The position numbers were made by a program, and so were the translations under genes. A DNA stretch of 7,025 nucleotides from an uncultured Granulicatella sp. (GTDB lineage Bacteria; Bacillota; Bacilli; Lactobacillales; Aerococcaceae): positions 1-7,025 of the forward strand of contig CAMYBO010000066.1 of NCBI GenBank assembly GCA_947254045.1, in the 5' to 3' direction. How positions within the stretch are numbered: the stretch's first letter is position 1; each line of letters begins with the position of its first letter. Under the pieces are notes generated by a model. The model was given only the letters and a program-made list of their open reading frames with translations, was not told where the DNA came from and made no database searches. This document shows, one piece after another, positions 1 to 5,386 of the stretch.

Positions 1-25
1 TTGTTACACTACGTTTTAAAATTCA

Positions 26-127
26 GCTAAACGATGAAAGAAAAATTTTTGTTGCGTTAATAATGAGAGTCGCTTGCGAGGTTGCTGGCGAACTCGCTAA
101 CACAAAATTTTTCTTTCATCATTTAGC
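26..127. repeat. Long near-perfect inverted repeat (24-base arms)
   Basis: Bases 26-49 and 104-127 are reverse complements at 23 of 24 positions. The single difference (c32 against a121) is a C-A mismatch in plus-strand RNA but a G-U wobble in minus-strand RNA, so the arms can pair fully in a minus transcript. The enclosed 54 bases contain a weaker hairpin (gagtcgc near 67-73 with gcgaactc near 88-95). There is no coding potential beyond a shadow frame. The element lies downstream of the queT terminator. It could be a genomic palindromic repeat, a miniature mobile element or the 3' end of an unseen gene. Clear target-site duplications are not visible. Confidence 0.7.
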
Positions 128-134
128 CCATACG

Positions 135-167
135 AAAAAACTTCGAAACACTATTACGTTTCGAAGT
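135..167 (-). terminator. Intrinsic terminator of queF-queC-queT operon
   Basis: In minus-strand reading a 10-bp perfect stem (ACTTCGAAAC, bases 167-158, with GTTTCGAAGT, bases 149-140) closes an 8-base loop. It is followed directly by a run of T (complement of 135-140). It starts 14 bases after the queT stop codon, exactly where the operon should end. Confidence 0.9.
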
Positions 168-181
168 CTATTCATCGTTTT

Positions 182-655
182 CTATTCAACTACTGTTTTA
201 TCTAAAAATCCTTTTAAGAATTTTTCAACAATAAAAGTACCTAAGAAGGCGAATAAAATATTCGACACCGCTACGCCAAATACGCTAGGCCAAAATGGTA
301 CTTGTAATGAGTAATACAAGGCTGCGGCTACTACAAAACCACACCAAATTCCATAAGCAGCACTCTTCACATATGAATTTTTGAAAATGCGGTTAAAAAC
401 ATATAAACTCACTGACTGAATTAAAAATCCAGATAAAATATCAATCGGTCCAAGAGGGCTTGGAATATTACTAATCATTACACCAATTAAAATCCCTAAT
501 GACAATTGCGGTTTATAAAATGAAACACCCATTAATAAAGTAGATAAACGGAACTGAAACATCCCGTATGAAATAGGATTGATTAATGTTAAAACAACAT
601 ATAATGCCCCTATTAAAGTATTTTGTGTTAATAATCTAATTTGTTTTTTATTCAC
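182..655 (-). CDS. queT: QueT-family queuosine precursor transporter (157 aa)
   Basis: This is a small, very hydrophobic membrane protein with five or six membrane segments (about residues 11-28, 33-45, 51-66, 70-87, 98-117 and 122-143). The motif FQFRLSTLL (34-41 region) and the NIPSPLGPIDILSG stretch (63-76) are typical of QueT, the predicted substrate-binding S component of an ECF importer for 7-deazaguanine precursors; the shared EcfA/EcfT proteins would be encoded elsewhere. Length fits the family (about 155-170 aa). The start is GTG at 655-653, which overlaps the queC TAG stop by one base (TAGTG) and has GGAG about 9 bases upstream inside queC, so translation is probably coupled. The stop is TAG. 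It is the last gene of the riboswitch-controlled operon and is followed by a strong terminator. The family assignment comes from motifs and context; the transported form (preQ0, preQ1 or queuine) cannot be told from sequence. Confidence 0.92.
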   Translation of the reverse strand: MNKKQIRLLTQNTLIGALYVVLTLINPISYGMFQFRLSTLLMGVSFYKPQLSLGILIGVMISNIPSPLGPIDILSGFLIQSVSLYVFNRIFKNSYVKSAAYGIWCGFVVAAALYYSLQVPFWPSVFGVAVSNILFAFLGTFIVEKFLKGFLDKTVVE

Positions 656-1299
656 TATAAAATCTCCAATCCATTTGCTAAAAAGGCTTTGTTTCGATCA
701 ATACAAGTTCCACATTTCCCACATGGAGGATACACGCCATTATAACAACTATACGTCAATTCATAAGGAACACCCAATTCGACTCCTTTTGCGACAATAT
801 CTTTCTTCTTCACTTGTCCAAATGGAGCTATCAATCGAACTTTGCCTCCACTACCTAATTGAACAGCCTGATTCATCGCTTCAATAAATTCAGGCGAACA
901 ATCTGGATAAATAACTCCAGAATCATCCAAGTGTGCTCCAAAATAAATTTCAGAGGCGCCTTTTTGCATCGCAATTCCTGCTAAAATCGAAATAAAAATT
1001 CCATTACGAAACTCCACTTCGGTATTCGCTTCTGTTTGAGTCGCATAATCTCCTGTACTGACTTCTATATCATTTCCAGCATTTAAAGAAGATTTGCTTC
1101 CAGAAAACACAGAAGTAACATCCAAAATTTGATGCGGAACTTTATAATACGCTGCAATTTTTCTAGCAGCTTCTAATTCTAATTCCTTATGCTTTTGATT
1201 ATATGAAAATGAAATAGCCTCAACTTGAGGATCATGACTCAAAGCAAGCGCTAATGCAGTCGAACTATCGACTCCACCACTTAATAATACTAATTTCAT
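655..1299 (-). CDS. queC: 7-cyano-7-deazaguanine (preQ0) synthase QueC
   Basis: QueC is the cytosolic, ATP-dependent enzyme that converts 7-carboxy-7-deazaguanine and ammonia to preQ0 in queuosine biosynthesis. The N-terminus carries the PP-loop LSGGVDSST (residues 6-14 from the ATG). VEFRNGIF (about 95-102) and the segment around YPDCSPEFIEA are family-typical. The C-terminal zinc site is complete: Cys185, Cys193, Cys196 and Cys199 in the pattern CYNGVYPPCGKCGTC. At 214 aa it matches the usual 215-230. I chose the ATG at 1299 because GGAG (1310-1307) stands 7 bases before it. An in-frame GTG directly upstream (1302) has only a 4-base spacing, but would add just one residue. The Shine-Dalgarno overlaps the queF stop (TAAGGAG), which indicates tight coupling to queF. 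The stop TAG overlaps the queT start. Confidence 0.97.
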   Translation of the reverse strand: MKLVLLSGGVDSSTALALALSHDPQVEAISFSYNQKHKELELEAARKIAAYYKVPHQILDVTSVFSGSKSSLNAGNDIEVSTGDYATQTEANTEVEFRNGIFISILAGIAMQKGASEIYFGAHLDDSGVIYPDCSPEFIEAMNQAVQLGSGGKVRLIAPFGQVKKKDIVAKGVELGVPYELTYSCYNGVYPPCGKCGTCIDRNKAFLANGLEIL

Positions 1300-1310
1300 C
1301 ACGATTCTCC

Positions 1311-1799
1311 TTAACGGTTATCCACTTTTTCAGGATATAAATCATGATTCATCATACGGTGATCTGCTACTTGTTCCCATTTCGTTCCTGGTTTTCCATA
1401 GTTACAATATGGATCAATAGAGATTCCTCCACGTGGTGTAAATTTACCCCAAACTTCAATATATTTTGGATCCATTAATTTAACTAAATCTTTCATAATG
1501 ATATTCATGCAGTCTTCATGGAAATCTCCACGATTTCTGAAACTAAATAAGTATAATTTTAAAGACTTACTTTCTACCATACGTTCTCCTGGAACATAGC
1601 TAATATAAATTGTCGCAAAGTCAGGTTGACCTGTAATTGGACATAATGAAGTAAATTCTGGACAATTAAATTTTACAAAATAATCGTTTTCTGGATGTTT
1701 ATTTGGGAATGACTCTAGCACTTCTGGTGCATAATCGTCACGATAAACTGTTTTACTTCCTAAGTGTGTAATTTCTCCCATTTCTTCGTTTTTTCTCAT
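1311..1799 (-). CDS. queF: NADPH-dependent preQ0 reductase QueF (type I)
   Basis: QueF reduces the nitrile of preQ0 to the aminomethyl group of preQ1 using two NADPH. The 162-aa length and single tunnelling-fold domain mark the short, Bacillus-type enzyme. The catalytic Cys53 lies in SLCPITGQPDF with the partner Asp60. The QueF signature ESKSLKLYLFSFRN (76-89) supplies NADPH/substrate contacts, and FHE (93-95) supplies the substrate-binding Glu95. The start ATG at 1799 has GAAGGA about 7 bases upstream. It is the first gene of the operon and stands immediately after a preQ1-I riboswitch/attenuator, so its product preQ1 should feed back on its own transcription. The stop TAA is used as part of the queC ribosome binding site. 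No key residue is missing. Confidence 0.98.
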   Translation of the reverse strand: MRKNEEMGEITHLGSKTVYRDDYAPEVLESFPNKHPENDYFVKFNCPEFTSLCPITGQPDFATIYISYVPGERMVESKSLKLYLFSFRNRGDFHEDCMNIIMKDLVKLMDPKYIEVWGKFTPRGGISIDPYCNYGKPGTKWEQVADHRMMNHDLYPEKVDNR

Positions 1800-1831
1800 T
1801 GTTATTCCTTCTTTCCGGACTATTTAGACAT

Positions 1832-1868
1832 AAAAAATTCCTGAAAAACACCATCGTTTTCCAGGAAT
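1832..1868 (-). terminator. Riboswitch-controlled attenuator hairpin before queF
   Basis: In minus-strand RNA, ATTCCTG (1868-1862) pairs with CAGGAAT (1843-1837). A G-U wobble and AAAAC/GTTTT extend the stem around a 6-base loop, and TTTTTT (1837-1832) follows. It is a canonical intrinsic terminator in the leader, about 30 bases upstream of the queF start. Its 5' arm overlaps TCCTGG (1866-1861), which can alternatively pair with CTAGGG (1901-1896) of the aptamer tail. This gives a plausible antiterminator. Confidence 0.88.
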
Positions 1869-1895
1869 CTATTGATTACTTCATGTTCAAATAAG

Positions 1896-1936
1896 CCCTA
1901 GTTTTGTTTATAGACAGGATGGTTACGAACTGTCTG
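1896..1936 (-). promoter_or_regulatory. preQ1-I riboswitch aptamer
   Basis: Minus-strand RNA shows the compact preQ1-I layout. Stem P1 is AGACAG (1935-1930) with CTGTCT (1917-1912). The loop TTCGTAACCATC carries the CC that forms the P2 pseudoknot. An A-rich tail, ATAAACAAAACTAGGG, supplies the GG partner at 1898-1896. The pattern closely resembles known preQ1-I aptamers (P1, then an A-rich tail of the form ATAAnnAAACTAgg). It starts within a few bases of the predicted transcription start and precedes queF, queC and queT. With preQ1 bound, the tail is held in P2 and the downstream terminator can form: an off-switch. Confidence 0.92.
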
Positions 1937-1942
1937 ACAAAT

Positions 1943-1948
1943 ATTCTA
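1943..1948 (-). promoter_or_regulatory. -10 element of the queF operon promoter
   Basis: TAGAAT on the minus strand (complement of 1943-1948) lies 7-8 bases before the first base of the aptamer, so transcription should start at about 1936-1938. The region 17 bases upstream (TAGTCA, inside the last codons of the MATE gene) is a poor -35, so promoter strength is uncertain. There is no obvious terminator between the MATE gene and this promoter, and some read-through from the pump gene into the leader is possible. Confidence 0.6.
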
Positions 1949-1968
1949 CCATAAATGATATGGATTGA

Positions 1969-3315
1969 CTAGTCTTGAACTAAGCGATGTATCCATTTTT
2001 GTGAATAAACACGATAAAGTCCGACGACTACTTTTGTCGCTTCTTCCATTCCTGCACAAATGACGACTAGAGTAACTGGTAAATGCCAAACTCCTGCTGC
2101 TAAAAGAGATAATGGGACGCCGACTAACCAAACACAACTCATTTCTAATTTCATTCCATAATGAGTATCGCCACCACCTCTTAATACTCCTACAACAATA
2201 ATGGAATTAATTGTTTTTAAAACAAAAATAATACCCATCACTTGTAATAATTGTTGACCGAGGCTATACACTTCTGGACTAATATGCCCAAATAATAATA
2301 ATGTCCATTGTGGCGTTAGACTTTCAATAGCACCAATGATGACACCCGTTATAATAGATAAAATAATAAATCGATTCGCATCTTTTTTTGCTCGATCAAT
2401 TTTATTTTTCCCAATACTTTGCCCAAGCATAATACTACAACTACTTCCTAGTCCACGAACGATAACAAAGGCTAAACCTTGAATCGCAACCGCAATTTGC
2501 ACCGCTGCAGTCGCTTGCGTTCCTACCATCGCATAAGCTGCATTATAAAATACTTGCCCTAATGCCCAGAAAGTTTCATTGACAATCACTGGTAAAGTTG
2601 TTTTCCAATAGACCGTCCAAAATTCTTTTGGAATCTTTTGCAAATGTCGAATCGGAATTTGAAGCGGACCTTGATAACGTTTGATGACAAACACTAATAC
2701 TCCAATTTCAATTAATCTCGCTACAACCGTTCCCAATGCTGCCCCGACAACTCCCATTGCTGGCAATCCTAATTTCCCAAAAATAAAAATATAATTGAAG
2801 AAAGCATTGGCAACAAAACTACTCATCGTTGCCACTAATGGAACTTTTGGGTTTCCCGTACTTCTTAAAGCACTCCCTAAAGAAAAACTCCATGCCGTTA
2901 TAACATATGTTAAAGCAGCTACACGTAAATAGTCCCCACCTGCTTGAACAACTGCTACATCCTTCGTAAATAATTCTAATATCCCATAAGGGAATAACAT
3001 GGCAACAAGCATAAATACCACAGAAATCGCTGTAGACAACATTAAACTTGCCTGATTAATTTTTCGAACTTGAAGAACATCCCTCACACCCCAATATTGA
3101 GCGAACAAAACTGAAGAACCTGTGTTAATCCCAAAACAAATCAATGTAAATAAGAAAAACACCTGATTCGCTAACCCCACACCCGCAATACTCGCATCTC
3201 CAAGAGAGGAAATCATCATCGTATCTAATGTGTTCAAAAATGAAGTTAATAAACTTTGTAACGCAACAGGAATCGCAATCGCAAACATTTGTTGATAAAA
3301 CGCCTTTGAATTCAT
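1969..3315 (-). CDS. MATE-family multidrug/cation antiporter (448 aa)
   Basis: This integral membrane protein has about twelve hydrophobic segments arranged as two six-helix halves, as in NorM/DinF-type MATE exporters, which expel cationic drugs or metabolites in exchange for Na+ or H+. Visible family traits are the first helix with a conserved acidic residue (Asp31 in FLNTLDTMMI), the SIAGVGLANQ stretch (42-51), Asn/Gly-rich loops and a second-half repeat starting near residue 235. Length is normal for the family (440-460 aa). The start ATG at 3315 is preceded by AGGAGG at a good distance, and the stop is TAG. It has its own promoter (3368-3396) and is transcribed towards the que operon but does not share its function. 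Substrate and coupling ion cannot be told. An exporter of a nucleobase-like compound is conceivable from the neighbourhood but unsupported. Confidence 0.95.
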   Translation of the reverse strand: MNSKAFYQQMFAIAIPVALQSLLTSFLNTLDTMMISSLGDASIAGVGLANQVFFLFTLICFGINTGSSVLFAQYWGVRDVLQVRKINQASLMLSTAISVVFMLVAMLFPYGILELFTKDVAVVQAGGDYLRVAALTYVITAWSFSLGSALRSTGNPKVPLVATMSSFVANAFFNYIFIFGKLGLPAMGVVGAALGTVVARLIEIGVLVFVIKRYQGPLQIPIRHLQKIPKEFWTVYWKTTLPVIVNETFWALGQVFYNAAYAMVGTQATAAVQIAVAIQGLAFVIVRGLGSSCSIMLGQSIGKNKIDRAKKDANRFIILSIITGVIIGAIESLTPQWTLLLFGHISPEVYSLGQQLLQVMGIIFVLKTINSIIVVGVLRGGGDTHYGMKLEMSCVWLVGVPLSLLAAGVWHLPVTLVVICAGMEEATKVVVGLYRVYSQKWIHRLVQD

Positions 3316-3341
3316 CTCATCCTCCTTTTATTTTGTATAAA

Positions 3342-3386
3342 TTTTCTAAATTATTTACTCTTTCACTATTCTATACTTTTAGAAAA
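3342..3386. repeat. Inverted repeat flanking the MATE promoter -10
   Basis: TTTTCTAAA (3342-3350) and TTTAGAAAA (3378-3386) are perfect 9-base inverted copies 27 bases apart. The right arm sits in the spacer between -35 and -10 of the MATE promoter and the left arm just after the expected transcription start. This placement fits a repressor binding both copies, but AT-rich intergenic DNA gives such pairs by chance at a fair rate. Confidence 0.4.
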
Positions 3387-3396
3387 CTTCTTTCAA
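3368..3396 (-). promoter_or_regulatory. SigA-type promoter of the MATE gene
   Basis: On the minus strand TTGAAA (3396-3391) and TAGAAT (3373-3368) are separated by exactly 17 bases, a good vegetative promoter. The start of transcription would be near 3361, giving a leader of about 45 bases before the ATG at 3315. Confidence 0.75.
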
Positions 3397-3420
3397 ATGA
3401 TTGTATGACTAAAATGTTTT

Positions 3421-3451
3421 ATCCCTTAAAAACAGTTAAAATTTAAGGGAT
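3421..3451. promoter_or_regulatory. Palindrome with repeated AAGGGA before the fic start
   Basis: ATCCCTTAAA (3421-3430) and TTTAAGGGAT (3442-3451) form a perfect 10-base inverted repeat (11 with the flanking T/A) around an 11-base centre. A third copy, TTTAAGGGA (3461-3469), lies 19 bases on and serves as the Shine-Dalgarno of the fic start at 3476. The repeat follows a weak plus-strand -10 (TAAAAT, 3410-3415). It may be an operator or a leader hairpin that competes for the ribosome binding site. No regulator is encoded nearby. Confidence 0.5.
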
Positions 3452-3475
3452 AGAACTAACTTTAAGGGAAAAACA

Positions 3476-4522
3476 ATGAAAAATTTTAATTATACTGAAA
3501 TCAAAAACTATCTTTGGGATTCAGAAATATTAGGATTAGTTTCCGCCATTTATAAATATCAAGGCAAGCAAGAACTATTCTTAAAACAAAGACCTGAAGA
3601 ACTAAATTGATTAATTGAAATTGCAAAAATCCAAAGTACAGAAGCTTCTAATGACATTGAAGGCATTGTTACAACTAATACAAGATTGAGAGAATTAGTA
3701 GAAGAAAAAGCAACTCCTCGAAATAGAAATGAACAAGAAATAGCTGGTTATAGGGATGTATTAAATATCATTCATGAGAATTTTGATGTTATTCCAATTT
3801 CAAAAAACTATATTCTTCAAATGCACAAAATGTTGTATAGTCATATGAACAATCCAATGGCAGGTCAAACTAAAAATGTTCAAAATTATATTAGTGCCAC
3901 TTATCCTGATGGACACACTGAAGTTTTATTCACTCCATTATCACCCTTAGAAACACCTAATGCACTAGAAAAAATTTGTGACGAATATAATGTAATTATT
4001 GACAGTATGGAAGTTGATCCACTTATTGCCATCCCCATTTTTATTCATGATTTTCTTTGTATCCATCCTTTTAATGATGGAAATGGCAGAATGAGTCGAT
4101 TATTAACAACCTTACTTTTATATAGAAGTGGATTTTATGTTGGAAAGTATATTTCTCTAGATGCCATTATAGCGAAGAATAAACCAGAATATTATACTTC
4201 CTTAAATATTTCCGGAAAAGGTTGGCATGATGAAAAAGAAGACAATGTACCTTTCATCAAATACTTACTAGGAATTATTCTATCAGCATACCAAGCATTT
4301 GAAGATTGTTTTTCAATTGTTGAAGAAAAAATGCCTGCATTAGAAATGGTTAGAAAAGCAACTTATCAAAAATTAGGACGATTTACAAAACAAGATATCC
4401 GTAAATTGTGCCCAACTCTTAGTGTAAGTTCTATTGAATTAGCTTTAAGAAAACGAATTTCAGAGTGAGAAATCAAACGAGAAGGTAGCGGAAGATCAAT
4501 AAATTATGTAAGATTAAAATAG
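3476..4522 (+). pseudogene. Fic-family AMP-transferase gene, broken by two TGA stops
   Basis: Reading from ATG 3476 (AAGGGA 7 bases upstream) gives a 348-codon Fic protein ending at TAG 4520-4522, interrupted by TGA at codon 45 (3608-3610) and codon 331 (4466-4468). Everything else is in one frame with no indel. The N-terminal Fic_N-like part carries the inhibitory motif SNDIEG (about residues 58-63), typical of class II Fic proteins. The Fic core has HPFNDGNGRMSR with catalytic His197 (4064-4066), which transfers AMP from ATP to a hydroxyl of a target protein. The C-terminus is a small winged-helix-like part ending in GSGRSINYVRLK. By family comparison from memory, codon 331 would normally be Gly (GGA) and codon 45 a Lys/Arg-like residue. 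The longest surviving open stretch begins at a TTG (3686) without a ribosome binding site, so an active product is unlikely unless UGA is read through. It is the only plus-strand gene and is likely acquired DNA in decay. Confidence 0.9.
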
Positions 4523-4527
4523 TACCC

Positions 4528-4565
4528 CAAACAAAAAAGGATGAGAAACTCATCCTTTTTGTTTG
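4528..4565. terminator. Bidirectional intrinsic terminator between fic and dps
   Basis: CAAAC, an A-run and GGATGAG (4528-4545) pair with CTCATCC, a T-run and GTTTG (4549-4565) around a 3-base AAA loop. This is a 17-bp stem with one bulged A. The GC part is flanked by A-runs on the left and T-runs on the right, so it works for the plus-strand fic gene (5 bases after its TAG) and for the minus-strand dps (7 bases after its TAA). Confidence 0.92.
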
Positions 4566-4571
4566 AATTAA

Positions 4572-5033
4572 TTAGATTCCAGGTGCTTCGTTTAAGTGTG
4601 CACGTAACATCCAGATTAATTTTTCAATATCGCCTTTGAAGCCGATGCAGATATCTTGTGAAACATCATCGCCTTCTTCACCAGCAGCTTCTAAACCTTC
4701 TTGGTATAAACCACTTAAGTATTCATATCCTACTAATAAATGTCTTACCCATTCGTCAATTGAACGTTCGTAAGATGCAGGAATATCTTGAATTTTAGTG
4801 TTATCTGCAAATTCACGTAATGTTGAATATGGAGCACCACCAATTGTAATTAAGCGTTCTGATACTTCGTCTAATTGAGCGTTGATTTCATCCATTAATT
4901 TATCCATTGCTGGGTGTAATGTTAAAAATCCACGTCCACGCATATACCAGTGTGCTTGGTGAATAATTGCTGCTTGTTGGCTTAAGTCAGCTACTAATTG
5001 ATTTAATACTAATTTTGTTTTTTCTCTTGACAT
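4572..5033 (-). CDS. dps: Dps-family ferritin-like DNA-protecting protein
   Basis: This 153-aa four-helix protein should assemble into a 12-subunit shell in the cytosol, oxidise Fe2+ with hydrogen peroxide and store the iron, limiting Fenton damage. The inter-subunit ferroxidase ligands are all present: His28, His40, Asp44, Asp55 and Glu59. Each is three lower than the Listeria Dps ligands His31, His43, Asp47, Asp58 and Glu62. The flanking HWYMRGRGFLTLHPAMDKLMDE segment in its first part is diagnostic. The N-terminus is short (few Lys), so strong direct DNA binding is doubtful and a Listeria-like iron-storage role is more likely. The start ATG at 5033 has AAGGGGG about 8 bases upstream; an ATG at -7 is out of frame. 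It is monocistronic, with its own promoter carrying a PerR-like box and a terminator directly after the TAA stop. Confidence 0.97.
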   Translation of the reverse strand: MSREKTKLVLNQLVADLSQQAAIIHQAHWYMRGRGFLTLHPAMDKLMDEINAQLDEVSERLITIGGAPYSTLREFADNTKIQDIPASYERSIDEWVRHLLVGYEYLSGLYQEGLEAAGEEGDDVSQDICIGFKGDIEKLIWMLRAHLNEAPGI

Positions 5034-5057
5034 TTGTCATTCCCCCTTAATGATTAT

Positions 5058-5086
5058 AGTATATCACAGAATGGAATTATTCTAAA
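5058..5086 (-). promoter_or_regulatory. dps promoter with overlapping PerR/Fur-like box
   Basis: On the minus strand TTTAGA (5086-5081) and TATACT (5063-5058) are 17 bases apart; a second -10-like TATAAT overlaps at 5058-5053. The sequence TTAGAATAATTCCAT (5085-5071) has the 7-1-7 layout of a PerR/Fur box and agrees with TTATAATnATTATAA at 10 of 14 positions, best in the left half. It overlaps the -35 and spacer, as expected for repression. The PerR link rests on this match and on the known peroxide control of dps/mrgA in Firmicutes. Confidence 0.55.
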
Positions 5087-5182
5087 CTAGACTGCTCATA
5101 ATTTTAAAATTTATATATATTTTTTTGCTATAAAAAACACACAATAATAACAAATACATATGCTACTTATATCCCGTAATAC

Positions 5183-5200
5183 AGCAAGACAAAGTCCAAT
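5183..5200. repeat. 18-base direct repeat, copy A
   Basis: AGCAAGACAAAGTCCAAT is identical to bases 5361-5378, 178 bases further right, in the same orientation. Extended leftwards to 5181 (ACAGC) it can also pair with 5240-5254 (TGGACTTT, then GCTGT) as plus-strand RNA. Confidence 0.9.
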
Positions 5201-5239
5201 CTCATCCATCGTATTCTCATATACACACGTCCAAATAAA

Positions 5240-5376
5240 TGGACTTTTCGCTGTAGCAAAAGTAAGAGTAGCCGATAGGTTACTCTTACTCGGGGAAAAT
5301 CGAGACTACAGGATCGATTTTTAGGCATGAAACCGAAGGTTTGCTACCGTCCCTTGCTATAGCAAGACAAAGTCCA
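5240..5376 (+). other. Candidate structured RNA or repeat element (three-way junction fold)
   Basis: The plus-strand fold has four parts. P1 pairs TGGACTTT (5240-5247) with AAAGTCCA (5369-5376), then after an internal loop GCTGTAGCAA (5250-5259) with TTGCTATAGC (5354-5363). Hairpin H1 (5261-5290) is 13 bp with loop GATA. A short stem GGGG/TCCC (5292-5295 with 5350-5353) abuts P1. It encloses H2 (AAAATCGA 5296-5303 with TCGATTTT 5314-5321) and H3 (GC, a bulged ATG, then AAACC 5330-5334 with GGTTT 5338-5342 plus GC). The G-U pairs in P1 and H1 become A-C mismatches on the other strand, which favours plus-strand RNA. No clear plus-strand promoter is seen. It matches no tRNA, T-box or other RNA I recognise; a dispersed palindromic repeat is the main alternative. 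Confidence 0.5.
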
Positions 5377-5378
5377 AT
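5361..5378. repeat. 18-base direct repeat, copy B
   Basis: This is an exact copy of bases 5183-5200. It ends 8 bases before the guaB stop codon and forms the 3' strand of stem P1 of the folded element. It overlaps the perfect palindrome CTTGCTATAGCAAG (5353-5366). Confidence 0.9.
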
Positions 5379-5386
5379 TTCTATCC

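Larger units (their letters stand above)
5034..5386. other. 353-base gene-free region between guaB and dps
   Basis: The dps-proximal part (5034-5100) holds the dps ribosome site, promoter and PerR-like box. Bases 5100-5160 are extremely AT-rich, with the perfect palindrome AATTTTAAAATT at 5100-5111, and could act as an UP-like element for dps. Bases 5181-5378 hold two 18-base direct repeats and a folded element. No clear T-run terminator for guaB is present; the 13-bp hairpin at 5261-5290 with TTTT on its minus-strand 3' side (5257-5260 region) is the nearest candidate. I see no convincing gene on either strand. Confidence 0.8.

Noticed and set aside
63..314. Plus-strand 83-codon open frame
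   Set aside because: It runs across the palindrome and the que terminator and then antisense to queT. It has no ribosome binding site and no protein-like composition.
3686..4468. A 260-codon plus-strand Fic frame starting at TTG as a functional gene
   Set aside because: The reading frame continues upstream to a proper ATG with ribosome binding site at 3476 and downstream past 4468, interrupted only by TGA. The TTG has no ribosome binding site, so I annotate the whole as one broken gene.
3476..4522. UGA recoded as an amino acid in this organism
   Set aside because: The six other genes contain no internal TGA and encode their Trp with TGG, so the host uses the standard meaning of UGA.
5167..5328. 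A 53-codon minus-strand open frame (starts MPKNRSCSLDFPRV, contains six Leu in a row)
   Set aside because: It has no ribosome binding site and lies almost entirely over the folded element and its hairpins. Its composition looks like translated repeat rather than protein.
5240..5376. T-box leader, tRNA-like or other known riboswitch
   Set aside because: It lacks the T-box AGGGTGG-type motif, tRNA consensus bases and a downstream co-oriented gene (both neighbours are on the minus strand).
5183..5378. CRISPR array from the repeated 18-base sequence
   Set aside because: There are only two copies with 160 bases between them, no regular spacers and no cas genes in the window.
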